From NCBI GenBank assembly GCA_018660305.1, contig JABJKO010000098.1, positions 1 through 43,866 of the forward strand: DNA of 43,866 nucleotides. The letters are read 5' to 3'. The notes under the pieces are model-generated. The model did not search any database and was not told the origin of the DNA. It worked only from the letters and a program-made list of their open reading frames with translations. Below, in pieces: positions 18,720 to 31,321 of the stretch. The first letter of the stretch is position 1. Each line of letters begins with the position of its first letter. The DNA comes from Rhodospirillaceae bacterium. Lineage in GTDB: Bacteria; Pseudomonadota; Alphaproteobacteria; MPNO01; UBA2964. The position numbers and the translations under genes are program-made.

Positions 18720-19136
18720 TCAGCTATTGGCGTCGATGGCCGCCAAAAGCGCTTCGGCAACGGCAATCTCCGCTTCCGCGGCACCCCGGTCCTCTTCACT
18801 ATCGGCGCCCTGCAGCACCTCCTGCGCGTCCTTAAGCCTGTCGCCGGCGGATGATCTGTCGGCCCCTTCCAGAGCGACAGCCTCGTCAGCCAGAACCGTG
18901 CAGCGCTCTGGGGTGACTTCGGCAAATCCGCCGGACACGAAAATACGCCGGCCGATATTGTCCGGTGAGTCTTCATAGACGTCGATGACCCCCGTCCGAA
19001 CCGGGGAAATAAACGGCGCATGCCCCGGCAGGACACCAAAATCGCCCTCGGCTCCGGGAACCACCACCATGGCGACGGGTGCGGAAACCAGCAGCCGTTC
19101 CGGCGCGACCAACTCAAACTCGACAGTATCGGCCAT
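18720..19136 (-). CDS. atpC: ATP synthase F1 subunit epsilon
   Basis: The 138-residue protein starts MADTVEFELVAPERLL and has VVPGAEGDFGVLPGHAPFIS, the epsilon beta-sandwich signature. The C-terminal helical region is Ala/Glu-rich. Epsilon couples the central stalk to rotation and can inhibit ATP hydrolysis. It is the last gene of the atpHAGDC operon and lies 37 bp after atpD. Confidence 0.96.
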   Translation of the reverse strand: MADTVEFELVAPERLLVSAPVAMVVVPGAEGDFGVLPGHAPFISPVRTGVIDVYEDSPDNIGRRIFVSGGFAEVTPERCTVLADEAVALEGADRSSAGDRLKDAQEVLQGADSEEDRGAAEAEIAVAEALLAAIDANS

Positions 19137-19173
19137 GGCTCAAATCCTTGGGATCGATGAGGCGAAAACCGGC

Positions 19174-20610
<1,437 letters not shown>

Positions 20611-20631
20611 TCACTTCTTCCTGTCGCGCCG

Positions 20632-21534
20632 TTACAGTGCTTCGGCGCCGGAAATAATCTCAATAAGTTCCTTGGTGATGAACGCCTGACGCGTCCGGTT
20701 ATAGGTCATCGTCAAATCGTCGATCATATCGCCCGCATTGCGGGTCGCGCTATCCATCGCCGTCATCCGCGCGCCATGCTCGGACGCCGCGTTTTCCAGC
20801 AGGGAATGAAATATCTGCACCGCGAGATTCCGCGGTAACAGGACTTCGAGAATTTCCTGCTCGTCCGGTTCAAATTCATAAACCGCACGCTGATCCCCAG
20901 TGTCGGCCTCGGCGCTTTGGTCATTGCCATCACCGACGTCGGCAGAGAATGGAATGAGCTGTTGGGTGGTCACGATCTGACTGATCACAGACCGGAAATG
21001 ATTATAAACCACCGTGCAAACATCGAATTCACCGGCGCCGAACATCTCGATGATGCGGGCAGAAATCTGTTCTGCATCGGCAAAACCAAGGGAGCGACGG
21101 CCAATATCCACGAAGGACTCAACGATCAGGCTTGCATGGTCGCGGCGCAGATTGTCCCGGCCCTTACGGCCGACGCACAGGATCTTGACGGTCTTGCCGT
21201 CGTTCTGAAGCTTTTTGATGACAGAACGCGCTTCACGTACAATCGTGGTGTTGAAACCGCCGCACAGTCCGCGGTCAGAGGTCATTACCACCAGCAGATG
21301 GACATCGTCCTTACCTGTCCCCGCGAGCAGCGCAGGCCCGCCTGCTCCCGACGGAAGGCCCTCGGCGAGCGACTTCAGCATCCGTTCCATGCGCTCGGAA
21401 TAGGGCCGGGCGGCCTCAGCCTGCTCCTGAGCACGACGCAGCTTGGCCGCCGCCACCATTTTCATGGCGGAGGTGATCTTTTGTGTCGACTTGACACTAT
21501 TGATGCGGATCCTCAGGTCCTTGAGGTTAGGCAT
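20632..21534 (-). CDS. atpG: ATP synthase F1 subunit gamma
   Basis: The 300-residue protein has the characteristic termini: [28 protein letters not shown] N-terminal helix and the C-terminal [28 protein letters not shown] helix that form the rotor coiled coil. [10 protein letters not shown] is also typical. Around residues 195-220 ([17 protein letters not shown]) there is an acidic insertion compared with E. coli gamma, a known variable position. Confidence 0.98.
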   Translation of the reverse strand: MPNLKDLRIRINSVKSTQKITSAMKMVAAAKLRRAQEQAEAARPYSERMERMLKSLAEGLPSGAGGPALLAGTGKDDVHLLVVMTSDRGLCGGFNTTIVREARSVIKKLQNDGKTVKILCVGRKGRDNLRRDHASLIVESFVDIGRRSLGFADAEQISARIIEMFGAGEFDVCTVVYNHFRSVISQIVTTQQLIPFSADVGDGNDQSAEADTGDQRAVYEFEPDEQEILEVLLPRNLAVQIFHSLLENAASEHGARMTAMDSATRNAGDMIDDLTMTYNRTRQAFITKELIEIISGAEAL

Positions 21535-21577
21535 CGCACGTCCCTGCCCTTTTTATGGATGCGTTGGTCATCATCAC

Positions 21578-23112
<1,535 letters not shown>

Positions 23113-23113
<1 letters not shown>

Positions 23114-23673
23114 CACGCAGCCCCTTTCATAACGAGTTGTAATCTTTGTAATTTGGTTCGCAGCGACGAATCGACCATGCGCGAGCCGACCTTGACGATC
23201 ATGCCGCCAATCAGATCGGGATCGACCTCGGCATTCACCATAACGTCGGTGCCGACAGCCTGCTTGAGCGCGTTCTCCACGGCGATGCGCTGTGAGTCGC
23301 TCAACGGTGTCGCGGAAACGACGTCGGCCGTCACCTCGCCCCGGTGTTTCGCGACGAGTTCGCGGTAACCGGAGATCATGCCCTCAAGGGCAAACAGGCG
23401 GCGGTTTCCCGCCACCACGCCGGCAAAATTGCGGACGATCTGAGAGATCTCGGCGCCGGCCAGTACCGCATCCATGGCCGCGCTTTGCTGAGCGCGCGAG
23501 AAAAGCGGACTACGGATCAGGCGCCGCAGATCGGCGGATTCGTCGATCATGGATTGGGTTTTCGCAAGGTCAGCGGCGACGGAATCGACCGCGTCGCGCT
23601 CTAGAGCGAGTTCAAACAAGGCGGTGGCATAACGCCCCGCCATTCCGGACGTTTCTGATTGCGCTGCAGACAC
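23113..23673 (-). CDS. atpH: ATP synthase F1 subunit delta (OSCP)
   Basis: The 186-residue protein contains [17 protein letters not shown] at the N-terminus and [28 protein letters not shown] at the C-terminus (the OSCP signature). It ties the F1 head to the peripheral stalk. The start is GTG at 23673. It is the first gene of the F1 operon; F0 genes are not nearby, the separated F1/F0 arrangement seen in alphaproteobacteria. Confidence 0.97.
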
Positions 23674-23897
23674 TGATTTAGCCTTCGAAACCCCTTCGGA
23701 GAATCAGTCTTAACCTGTTGATTTTTTGGGTGAATAACGAGAACGCGTTAGGTTGGTATTTACCCGGTTCACCCGCAGCCCCGGAAGGGCGCCGTTAGCT
23801 AACATACTCAGTGGCTCCTTGCAACCCGACGCCGATCAATAGAGCCATGCGCTGATCGTAGGGCTGACACCGTCAAATGGCGCAGAACGAGCAGACG

Positions 23898-24818
23898 CTA
23901 AAAAATGGAAATGGCGGTTTTCTGGGTAAAGAGCTCCAGCGCGCGGGTACCAGCGTAGGAATTACCGCCTTCGTCCAGCCCCGGTGAATAGACACAGACC
24001 GCCAATTTGCCGGGAATCACCGCCGCAATGCCGCCGCCCACACCGCTTTTCGCCGGAATGCCGACGCGATAGGCGAAATCGCCCACCGAATCGTAGAGAC
24101 CGCACGTCAACATCAGCGAATTGACCCGCTTGGTATGCTGGGCGGTGGTAACCTCCCGCCCCACCCGCCGCGACACGCCACCATCGGCGAGATGTTCGAA
24201 GGCAAAGGCAAGCTCGCGACACGACATGGCGAGCGCGCAATGATGAAAATACGTGTCGAGTACGGTATCCACGTCGTGATGCAGATTGCCGAAGCTCTTT
24301 ACGAAATTCGCCAAAGCCCTGTTGCGGTAGCCCCAATCGGCTTCGGATTTGGCGACTTCGGCGTCGAATACGATGTCATTGGCGCCGGTGATCTCCCGCA
24401 CGAAATCGAGAATGGCCGATTTGGGATCGGCATAATGATCCAGCAGACAATCCACCACCACAAGCGCTCCGGCATTGATATAGGGATTGCGCGGAATGCC
24501 ATGCTCATGTTCGAGCTGAACAAGCGAATTGAACGGATCGCCCGACGGTTCCCGCCCCAGCCTGTCCCACAGCTTTCGCCCCATGGCCTGGAGGGCAAGC
24601 GTCAGGGTAAAGACTTTTGAGATGCTCTGGACGGAGAAACGGACATCGGCATCGCCGACGCCGCAATCATCGCCATCGACAGTGGAAACCGCCATGGCAA
24701 AGCGGTCGGCCGGCACCGCGGCCAGCGCCGGAATATAATCGGCGACCTTTCCCTCGGTGAGGTGCGGCCGGATTTCCCGGGCGATCTCATCGAGGAATAT
24801 CTGGTATTGCGAGGCCAT
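23898..24818 (-). CDS. glsA: glutaminase
   Basis: The 306-residue protein of the serine-dependent beta-lactamase-like glutaminase family carries the catalytic SxxK motif (Ser65-Ile-Ser-Lys68 within FSVQSISKVF), NPYINAGALVVVD, and the conserved MLTCGLYDSVGDFAYRVGIPAKSGVGGGI-type region. It hydrolyses glutamine to glutamate and ammonia in the cytoplasm. It lies between priA and atpH on the same strand with a 224-bp gap before atpH. Confidence 0.96.
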   Translation of the reverse strand: MASQYQIFLDEIAREIRPHLTEGKVADYIPALAAVPADRFAMAVSTVDGDDCGVGDADVRFSVQSISKVFTLTLALQAMGRKLWDRLGREPSGDPFNSLVQLEHEHGIPRNPYINAGALVVVDCLLDHYADPKSAILDFVREITGANDIVFDAEVAKSEADWGYRNRALANFVKSFGNLHHDVDTVLDTYFHHCALAMSCRELAFAFEHLADGGVSRRVGREVTTAQHTKRVNSLMLTCGLYDSVGDFAYRVGIPAKSGVGGGIAAVIPGKLAVCVYSPGLDEGGNSYAGTRALELFTQKTAISIF

Positions 24819-24867
24819 ATGGGTCCCCTGCTTTGATCAGACTGTCTCCCGCTATGAAGGAGAAACC

Positions 24868-27105
24868 CTAAAGAAAGCTATACGGATCGATATCGACCTG
24901 AACACGGACACCGCCGGGCACCCGAACATGGGCGAGCCAATGGCGCAGGACGGCCTGCATATTGATATCGCGGGTTCCTTTTACCAGGAGCCGGCGGCGA
25001 TGCCGGCCGCGCAGGATGGCAAGCGGCGCCGGCGCCGGCCCCAGCACATGGAGACCGGTCTGGGTCGGGCGCGACCGGGCCAGCGCCCTGGCGGTACCAT
25101 CGACGGCACCCATATCGGGGCCGGAAACGATCAGCGCGGCGAGACGGCCAAAGGGCGGCATGTGGTGGCGTTCCCGTTCCGCCGCCTCGGCGGTCATGAA
25201 CCGGTCGCGGTCGCCCGAGACCAGCGCTTCCATCACCGCATGGTCGGGCCGGTAGCTCTGCAGCAGGACCCGCCCGGGCCGGTCTTCGCGGCCGGCCCGG
25301 CCAGCCACCTGGTGCAGGATCTGATAGGTGCGTTCGGCGGCGCGCAGATCGCCACCGGCCAGCCCGAGATCGGCATCGATGACACCCACCAGGGTCAGAT
25401 AGGGAAAATGATGACCCTTGGCCATGATCTGGGTGCCGATCAGAATATCGATGGCGCGGTCCTGCATGCGCTGCACCAGCGCCGCCGCCGCCGCCGGACT
25501 TTGGATAGTGTCGCTCGCCATGATGTCGCACCGCGCATTGGGAAACCGCAGGGCGACTTCCTCGGCCAGACGTTCCACGCCGGGACCGCAGGCGGCGAAC
25601 GATTCCACCGCGCCGCATTCCGGGCAGGTTTCCGGCGGTGAAATGGACAGGCCGCAATGATGGCACTCGAGCCGTCCCTCCAGCCGGTGCTCCACCAGCC
25701 ACGCTGTACAGTTGGGACATTCAAGGCGATGGCCGCAGGTCCGGCACAGGGTCAACGGCGCATATCCGCGCCGATTGAGAAACAGCATCACCTGCTCATT
25801 GTCGGCCAGGGTCTCGGTAACCGCCTGCTGCAAAGTGGGCGACACCCAGCTTTGCCGGTCGAGGGCCTCGCTGCGCATATCGACAATGCCGATGGCGGGC
25901 AGAGCAGCCCCGGCATGGCGTTCGGGCAGTTGCAGACGATCGTAACGGCCGGTCTCCGTATTGATCACGGTCTCCAGCGACGGGGTCGCCGATGACAGAA
26001 TGACCGGGAACTCGCCCATCCGGGCGCGCACCACGGCCATATCGCGGGCATTGTAGATCACGCCTTCTTCCTGCTTGAAGGACGAATCATGTTCCTCGTC
26101 GACGATGATCAGGCCAAGCGCGGGAAACGGCAGGAACAAAGCCGACCGCGCGCCGACGACGACCTTTGCCTCACCGGCGGCGATGGCCCGCCATCCGTAG
26201 CGCCGTTCAGCGCCGGTCAGATCCGAGTGCCATTCGAAAGGCGGCGCGCCAAATCGGGCGGAAAACCGCTTGAGCCACTGCGCGGTGAGCGCGATCTCGG
26301 GCAGCAGCACCAGCACCTGGCGATCCGCCGCCAGCGCCGCCACGACGGCCTCGAAATAGACCTCGGTTTTACCGGAACCCGTAACGCCATCGAGCAGCTT
26401 CACCGCAAAGCCGTCTTCGGGCTTGGCGGCGGAACGCTCCACCGAATCGACCAGCGCCGCCGCCGCATCCGCCTGGGCGGGCGATAGGCGCGGGCCTGGC
26501 GACCGCCAATCCGGCTCCGGCAGATCGGCGCGCTGGATCAGCGAAACCGGCGACAGCAAACCGGCATCGGCCATGGACCGGACCACGGACGGGCTGACCC
26601 CGGCATCCTTGGCGATCTTCGCCGCCGGATGGGGCGGCTTATCGGTGAGGATGTCCAGCACGCGCCGCCGGGCCGCCGTCATCCTGATTCGCGAATCGGT
26701 CTGGTCGGTGAGGGCACCGGGCGCCACCCGATAGGCCGTGATGGTGCGCGGCGCATCAAGAGCCGACGGCACACTCATGGTCATGCGCAGAACCTGCCCC
26801 GGCAGGGTCAGCGTATAGGACGCAACCCAGTCGACAAAACGGCGCAACGCGTCAGGCATGTGGGGAACGTCCAGCAGGCCGGTGATATCCTTGATTTTTT
26901 TGGAATCCACATCATCCTTTGATGCCCCCCAGACGACGCCGTTTACCTGACGATTGCCCAGCGGAACGATGACATAGTCCCCTACCGCGACTGTCATGCC
27001 GGAGGGCACGCCATAGTCAAACGCCCCCGATAGCGGCAGCGGCAGCAGGACGCTGACGCGGTTCACCAATTCAGGCTGGCTCGTGGTAGCGCGGCTGGTT
27101 GCCAT
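24868..27105 (-). CDS. priA: primosomal replication protein N' (PriA helicase)
   Basis: The 745-residue 3'-to-5' SF2 helicase restarts stalled forks. The N-terminal 3'BD domain begins around [18 protein letters not shown]. Helicase motif I is [18 protein letters not shown], motif II is [16 protein letters not shown], and [19 protein letters not shown] is a late motif. Eight zinc-binding cysteines are visible in CRTCGH, CPNC, CHHC and CPEC. It is divergent from the transaldolase gene with 75 bp between the starts, a compact shared promoter region. Confidence 0.97.
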   Translation of the reverse strand: MATSRATTSQPELVNRVSVLLPLPLSGAFDYGVPSGMTVAVGDYVIVPLGNRQVNGVVWGASKDDVDSKKIKDITGLLDVPHMPDALRRFVDWVASYTLTLPGQVLRMTMSVPSALDAPRTITAYRVAPGALTDQTDSRIRMTAARRRVLDILTDKPPHPAAKIAKDAGVSPSVVRSMADAGLLSPVSLIQRADLPEPDWRSPGPRLSPAQADAAAALVDSVERSAAKPEDGFAVKLLDGVTGSGKTEVYFEAVVAALAADRQVLVLLPEIALTAQWLKRFSARFGAPPFEWHSDLTGAERRYGWRAIAAGEAKVVVGARSALFLPFPALGLIIVDEEHDSSFKQEEGVIYNARDMAVVRARMGEFPVILSSATPSLETVINTETGRYDRLQLPERHAGAALPAIGIVDMRSEALDRQSWVSPTLQQAVTETLADNEQVMLFLNRRGYAPLTLCRTCGHRLECPNCTAWLVEHRLEGRLECHHCGLSISPPETCPECGAVESFAACGPGVERLAEEVALRFPNARCDIMASDTIQSPAAAAALVQRMQDRAIDILIGTQIMAKGHHFPYLTLVGVIDADLGLAGGDLRAAERTYQILHQVAGRAGREDRPGRVLLQSYRPDHAVMEALVSGDRDRFMTAEAAERERHHMPPFGRLAALIVSGPDMGAVDGTARALARSRPTQTGLHVLGPAPAPLAILRGRHRRRLLVKGTRDINMQAVLRHWLAHVRVPGGVRVQVDIDPYSFL

Positions 27106-27180
27106 GGACTAGACTTTACCCTGCGATCGTGGGATAGGCCCATCCTGCGATGACGGGGGTACGGGGAGCAACATGACGCC

Positions 27181-27843
27181 ATGAAATTTTTTGTCGATAC
27201 CGCCGATACGGACGACATCAGGGATCTCGCCGCCACCGGTCTGGTGGACGGGGTGACGACCAACCCATCGCTGGTCGCAAAGTCCGGGCGCAGCTTTATC
27301 GAAGTCGTGCTTGAGATCTGCGATCTGGTCGATGGCCCGGTCAGCGCCGAGGTCACGGCCACGGATCATGAGACCATGCTGGCTGAAGGCAAGAAACTCG
27401 CCGCACTGGCGCCGAATATCGCCGTGAAAGTACCGTTGACGCCGGATGGTCTGAAGACCTGCAAGGCACTTGCCGATAACGGCACCATGGTCAATGTCAC
27501 CCTGTGCTTCTCGGCCGGTCAGGCGATCCTCGCCGCCAAGGCAGGGGCGGCTTTTATCTCGCCCTTTGTCGGCCGGCTGGACGATATCAGCCACGACGGC
27601 ATGCAGCTGATCAGCGACATCTGCCAGATCTACAGCCAGTACAATAATTTCACCACCGAGGTCCTGGTGGCCTCGATCCGCCACCCCATCCATCTGGTGA
27701 CGGCGGCGAAAATGGGCGCCCATGTCGCCACCATGCCGCCCGGCGTGCTGCGCCAGCTTTACAAACATCCGCTCACCGATGCCGGCCTCGCCGCCTTCCT
27801 GGCGGATTGGGAAAAAACCGGTCAATCCATATTGGACGCGTAA
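27181..27843 (+). CDS. fsa: transaldolase / fructose-6-phosphate aldolase-like (TalC/FSA subfamily)
   Basis: The 220-residue TIM-barrel protein starts [17 protein letters not shown] and has [13 protein letters not shown], the Schiff-base lysine Lys83 in IAVKVPLT and [17 protein letters not shown]. At 220 residues it belongs to the short decameric group; sequence alone does not separate transaldolase from FSA activity. It is followed 3 bp later by the DUF484 gene, so coupled expression is likely. Confidence 0.93.
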   Translation: MKFFVDTADTDDIRDLAATGLVDGVTTNPSLVAKSGRSFIEVVLEICDLVDGPVSAEVTATDHETMLAEGKKLAALAPNIAVKVPLTPDGLKTCKALADNGTMVNVTLCFSAGQAILAAKAGAAFISPFVGRLDDISHDGMQLISDICQIYSQYNNFTTEVLVASIRHPIHLVTAAKMGAHVATMPPGVLRQLYKHPLTDAGLAAFLADWEKTGQSILDA

Positions 27844-27846
27844 ATC

Positions 27847-28566
27847 ATGAGTAGCTCTTCCGACGACGCCAAGGCCCTGACCACCGACATCATCGCTCCC
27901 GACGCGGTGGAAGCCTACCTTGAGCGCAACCCGGCCTTTCTCAACGACCGGCCGGACCTGCTTCGCACGCTGGTGCCGCCCGAATTCGATCATGGCAGCG
28001 GCGTGGTGGACATGCAGATGTTCATGCTGGACCGGTTTCGCGATCAGCTTACCAAATCCAAGCGCCGCGAACAGGCGCTCATCGACGCGGTCGAAGCCAA
28101 TGCCCGCGTGCAACGTCGGGTTCACCGGGCCATCGAAGCGCTGCTGAAAGTCCGGTCATTCGAGGAATTGATCCGCGCCGTGGTCGACGATCTGCCCGAG
28201 CTGTTCGATGTCGCCGCGGCCTCGCTATGCATCGAAACCGACCAGCCCCTGCCCAATGGCGCCGCCGCAACCGGCCTGATCGTGCTGGAGCCGGGCTCCA
28301 TCGATTGTCTGGTCGAGGCCGATCATGCGGTTGTGCTGCGGTCGGACATCGCTGGCGAAAAAGCCATATTCGGCAAGCGCGCCGGCAAGATCCGGTCGAC
28401 CGCTCAGATGCAGCTGGATTTTGGCCGCAAAGCGCCGCGCGGCCTGCTTGTGCTTGGCGCCGAGGAAGCGGACACGTTCAATGATTCCCAGAGCACGGAT
28501 TTCCTGGCCTTCTTCGCCTTTGTCCTTCAGCGCTGCGTCCGGCGATGGCTGAACGACGGCCCCTGA
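27847..28566 (+). CDS. DUF484 family protein (GAF-like)
   Basis: The 239-residue protein shows the DUF484 start: VEAYLERNPAFLNDRPDLLRTLVPPEF, then GSGVVDMQMFMLDRFRDQLTK, a helical segment, and a C-terminal GAF-like domain. The molecular role is not established. In many proteobacteria it lies directly before xerC, as here, where the two genes overlap by 22 bp. This supports co-expression with the recombinase but not a known function. Confidence 0.92.
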   Translation: MSSSSDDAKALTTDIIAPDAVEAYLERNPAFLNDRPDLLRTLVPPEFDHGSGVVDMQMFMLDRFRDQLTKSKRREQALIDAVEANARVQRRVHRAIEALLKVRSFEELIRAVVDDLPELFDVAAASLCIETDQPLPNGAAATGLIVLEPGSIDCLVEADHAVVLRSDIAGEKAIFGKRAGKIRSTAQMQLDFGRKAPRGLLVLGAEEADTFNDSQSTDFLAFFAFVLQRCVRRWLNDGP

Positions 28567-29504
28567 TTGAGTTCATCGCCGCGGACGATACCTGTCGAGC
28601 CATCGAAAACTGGCAGCGCTGGATTGCTGACGAGAAACGGTCGTCGGAAAACACGCTGGCCGCCTATTCCCGCGATATAGCCGCCTTTCTCCGTTTTTTA
28701 AGCGACCATCTCGGCGCTCCCGCGACCCTGACCCATCTCAACGATCTCACGACCGCCGATTTCCGCAGCTTTCTGGCGCACCGGGTGGCGGACGGCATTT
28801 CGCACAGCTCAAACGCACGATCCATGTCGACCCTACGTGGCTTTTTCCGGTTTCTCGATCGCGCCGGGCTGGTCTCAAACGCCACATTGAGTGCCGTTCG
28901 CTCGCCGCGCCCGAAAAAGCCCATCCCCAAACCGATTGCCGCCGCGGAAGCGTTGGACCTGATCGAAGCCGCCGGATCGCTGTCGGAGAAGCCCTGGATC
29001 GCCAGGCGCGACGTGGCGCTGTTTACACTGCTCTATGGCTGCGGGCTCCGGATCGACGAGGCGTTGAGCCTGAACCGCGCGCAGGCGCCGGACAGCGACA
29101 CCATGCGGGTGACCGGCAAGGGCAACAAGGAACGGGTCGTACCGGTGCTGCCTATCATTTGCGCCGCCATCGCCGATTATCTGGACACCTGTCCGTTTTC
29201 GCCGCCGCCGGACGGTCCGCTGTTTCTCGGGGCACGGGGCGGGCGCCTCAATGCCGGCGTGGTCCAGCGTCAGATGCGAAAATTGCGCGCCCTGCTGGGC
29301 CTGCCGTCCACCGCGACTCCCCATGCGCTGCGTCACAGCTTTGCAACCCATCTGCTGGGTGCCGGTGGCGATTTACGGACCATCCAGGAATTGCTGGGCC
29401 ACGCGTCGCTTTCCACTACCCAGCGCTACACCGAAGTCGATGCCGAAAAACTCATCGCGGTCTATGAGGACGCCCACCCGCGCGCGAAATCAGGCCGGGC
29501 ATGA
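28545..29504 (+). CDS. xerC: tyrosine recombinase XerC
   Basis: The 319-residue protein has an N-terminal core-binding domain (ENTLAAYSRDIAAFLRFL) and a C-terminal catalytic domain. All expected catalytic residues are visible: Arg169 (YGCGLRIDEAL), Lys192 (GKGNKER), His260 and Arg263 (HALRHSFATHLL), His286 (LLGHASLST) and nucleophile Tyr295 (TQRYTEV). It resolves chromosome dimers at dif with XerD. XerC is favoured over XerD by its DUF484 neighbour; no phage or island signature accompanies it. Its end overlaps the next gene by 4 bp. Confidence 0.93.
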   Translation: MAERRPLIEFIAADDTCRAIENWQRWIADEKRSSENTLAAYSRDIAAFLRFLSDHLGAPATLTHLNDLTTADFRSFLAHRVADGISHSSNARSMSTLRGFFRFLDRAGLVSNATLSAVRSPRPKKPIPKPIAAAEALDLIEAAGSLSEKPWIARRDVALFTLLYGCGLRIDEALSLNRAQAPDSDTMRVTGKGNKERVVPVLPIICAAIADYLDTCPFSPPPDGPLFLGARGGRLNAGVVQRQMRKLRALLGLPSTATPHALRHSFATHLLGAGGDLRTIQELLGHASLSTTQRYTEVDAEKLIAVYEDAHPRAKSGRA

Positions 29505-30406
29505 ATTTTCCCGATAGCTGGAACCGGGATGCCGTCCGGGGTGCGCTGTGGATGACCGGCGCGTCCATGATGATCGCCTTATCGGCGGCGTGCGTACGGC
29601 ATCTGTCGGGTTCGTTCACCGCCTTCGAGCTTGTCTTCATCCGTTGTACGCTCGGCGCGCTGTTTCTGCTGCCATGGATCACGAAGATGGCAATGCGCGG
29701 AACATTGCGAACGACCCGCATGCCCCTTTACATCCTGCGCACCGCGCTCAGCTATACCGGCATGGTGTGTGTGTTTTTTGGTCTCGCCAACATGCCCATC
29801 GGCGAGGTCTATTCGCTTTTGTTTCTGGTGCCGCTGATCACCATTGTGCTCGCCGTCCTTCTCCTCAAGGAACAGGCTGGATCACAGGCCTGGATCGCCT
29901 GCGGCGTGGGCTTTATCGGCGCACTGGTCATCCTGCGTCCAGGGATCATCGATGTCAGCCTGGCGGCCAGCGCGGTGCTGATCACCGCGGTTACCTATGC
30001 CGCCACCAATACCTGTATTAAATCGCTGAGCCGGACCGATACGCCGGTGCAAATCACCATCTATGGCAATCTTCTGGCGATACCCATCGCCTTTATTCCG
30101 GCGCTGTTCTTCTGGCATACACCAAGCTGGGAAGACGTCCCGTGGCTCATCGCCATGGCATTATTTCAGACCTGTGCCGGCTTGTTTCATGCCCGCTCGG
30201 TGCAGGCCGCCGATGCCCGTGTGGTCCAGCCGTTCAATTTCCTGCGCCTGCCGGCCAGCGTCCTCCTCGCCTGGTATCTGTTCGCCGAGCTGCCGAGTCA
30301 CTGGACCTGGCTCGGCGCCACCCTGATATTCGCGAGTTCATATTACGTGCTCTATCGGGAAGGCGCCTCGCGACACAAAAACAAAAAAACCGGCCCGAGT
30401 AACTGA
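29501..30406 (+). CDS. DMT superfamily (EamA-type) transporter
   Basis: The 301-residue protein has about ten hydrophobic helices in two EamA halves (first half near residues 10-140, for example YTGMVCVFFGLANMPIGEVYSLLF; second half near 150-290, ending LPSHWTWLGATLIFASSYYVLY). Such proteins usually export small metabolites or amino acids; the substrate cannot be told. It overlaps xerC by 4 bp (ATGA). The downstream oxygenase frame is in the same phase after its TGA stop at 30404. Confidence 0.88.
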   Translation: MNFPDSWNRDAVRGALWMTGASMMIALSAACVRHLSGSFTAFELVFIRCTLGALFLLPWITKMAMRGTLRTTRMPLYILRTALSYTGMVCVFFGLANMPIGEVYSLLFLVPLITIVLAVLLLKEQAGSQAWIACGVGFIGALVILRPGIIDVSLAASAVLITAVTYAATNTCIKSLSRTDTPVQITIYGNLLAIPIAFIPALFFWHTPSWEDVPWLIAMALFQTCAGLFHARSVQAADARVVQPFNFLRLPASVLLAWYLFAELPSHWTWLGATLIFASSYYVLYREGASRHKNKKTGPSN

Positions 30407-30475
30407 TCTAGCCTATGGCCGCCGGTACCTGTAAAATCGACGCTCAATGATCCACTGATCCGAAGGAGAAGAATC

Positions 30476-31321
30476 ATCGAGGTCATACAATTATCCGACG
30501 CCCTGGGCGCCGAGATCAAAGGCGTCGATCTGACGCAACCGTTGGAAGCGGCCACCGTCACCGCCATCAACGATGCCTGGCTAGAGCATCTGGTGATCGT
30601 CTTTCGCGGACAGGATCTCAGCGACGATGATCAGGTCCGGTTTGGCGAATATTTTGGCCCGGTGGGCGATTATCTGCGGCCGGACACGATGCGCTCGGAG
30701 GTGATGAAGGAACGCCATCGCTCGGTGATGTTCGTCAGTAACATCGTCGAGAACGGCGAACCCATCGGCACCCTGCCCGAGGGCGAGATGATGTTTCATA
30801 CCGACACGGGCTATGCCCAGAACCCGCATAAGGCGACCACGCTTTTTGCCGTGGAACTGCCGGATACGGGCGGCCATACGATCTTTTCCAACCAGTATGC
30901 CGTCTACGACGCGCTGCCCGATGAGCTTCGCAGGAAGCTGGAAGGGCGCGAGGCTTATAACGCCTATGAATTCGGCACCATGCTCAAGACCAAAGAGCGC
31001 TATGACGCACCGGAAACCCGGACCGCCGTGCATCCCGTCTTCAAGCCACACACGGAGACCGGGCGCCCGTCCCTTTATGTGAACGAGCTGATGACCGAAT
31101 CAATCATCGGCCTGCCGGAGGAGGAAAGCCGCGCCGTGCTCGACGAACTGTTCGCCCTGCAGCGCGAGGAGCGTTTTCTCTACGAGCATGTCTGGCAGCT
31201 TGGTGACCTGGTGATGTGGGACAATCGCTGCACGCTGCACGCCCGTACCGATTTTCCACGCGGCCAGCGGCGCCTGCTTCGCCGCATCACAGTCGAGGAC
31301 GCGGCGAGCACGGCACAGTGA
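30476..31321 (+). CDS. TauD/TfdA-family Fe(II)/2-oxoglutarate dioxygenase with non-standard start
   Basis: About 281 residues. The Fe facial triad is visible: His108 and Asp110 (MMFHTDTGY) and distal His255 (TLHARTDF), followed by QRRLLRR with the 2-oxoglutarate-binding arginine. The family N-terminus IQLSDALGAEIKGVDL begins well upstream of the first TTG (30542), yet no in-frame ATG, GTG or TTG lies between the DMT stop (30404) and 30542. A strong AAGGAG (30463-30468) precedes two ATC codons at 30473 and 30476; 30476 is chosen for its 7-bp spacing. It is paralogous to the oxygenase at 34472. The substrate is unknown. The next gene overlaps by 4 bp (GTGA). Confidence 0.85.
   Translation: MEVIQLSDALGAEIKGVDLTQPLEAATVTAINDAWLEHLVIVFRGQDLSDDDQVRFGEYFGPVGDYLRPDTMRSEVMKERHRSVMFVSNIVENGEPIGTLPEGEMMFHTDTGYAQNPHKATTLFAVELPDTGGHTIFSNQYAVYDALPDELRRKLEGREAYNAYEFGTMLKTKERYDAPETRTAVHPVFKPHTETGRPSLYVNELMTESIIGLPEEESRAVLDELFALQREERFLYEHVWQLGDLVMWDNRCTLHARTDFPRGQRRLLRRITVEDAASTAQ

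Noticed and set aside
28545..29504. tyrosine recombinase as an integrase of a mobile element
   Set aside because: The DUF484 overlap, typical XerC length and housekeeping neighbours point to chromosomal XerC.
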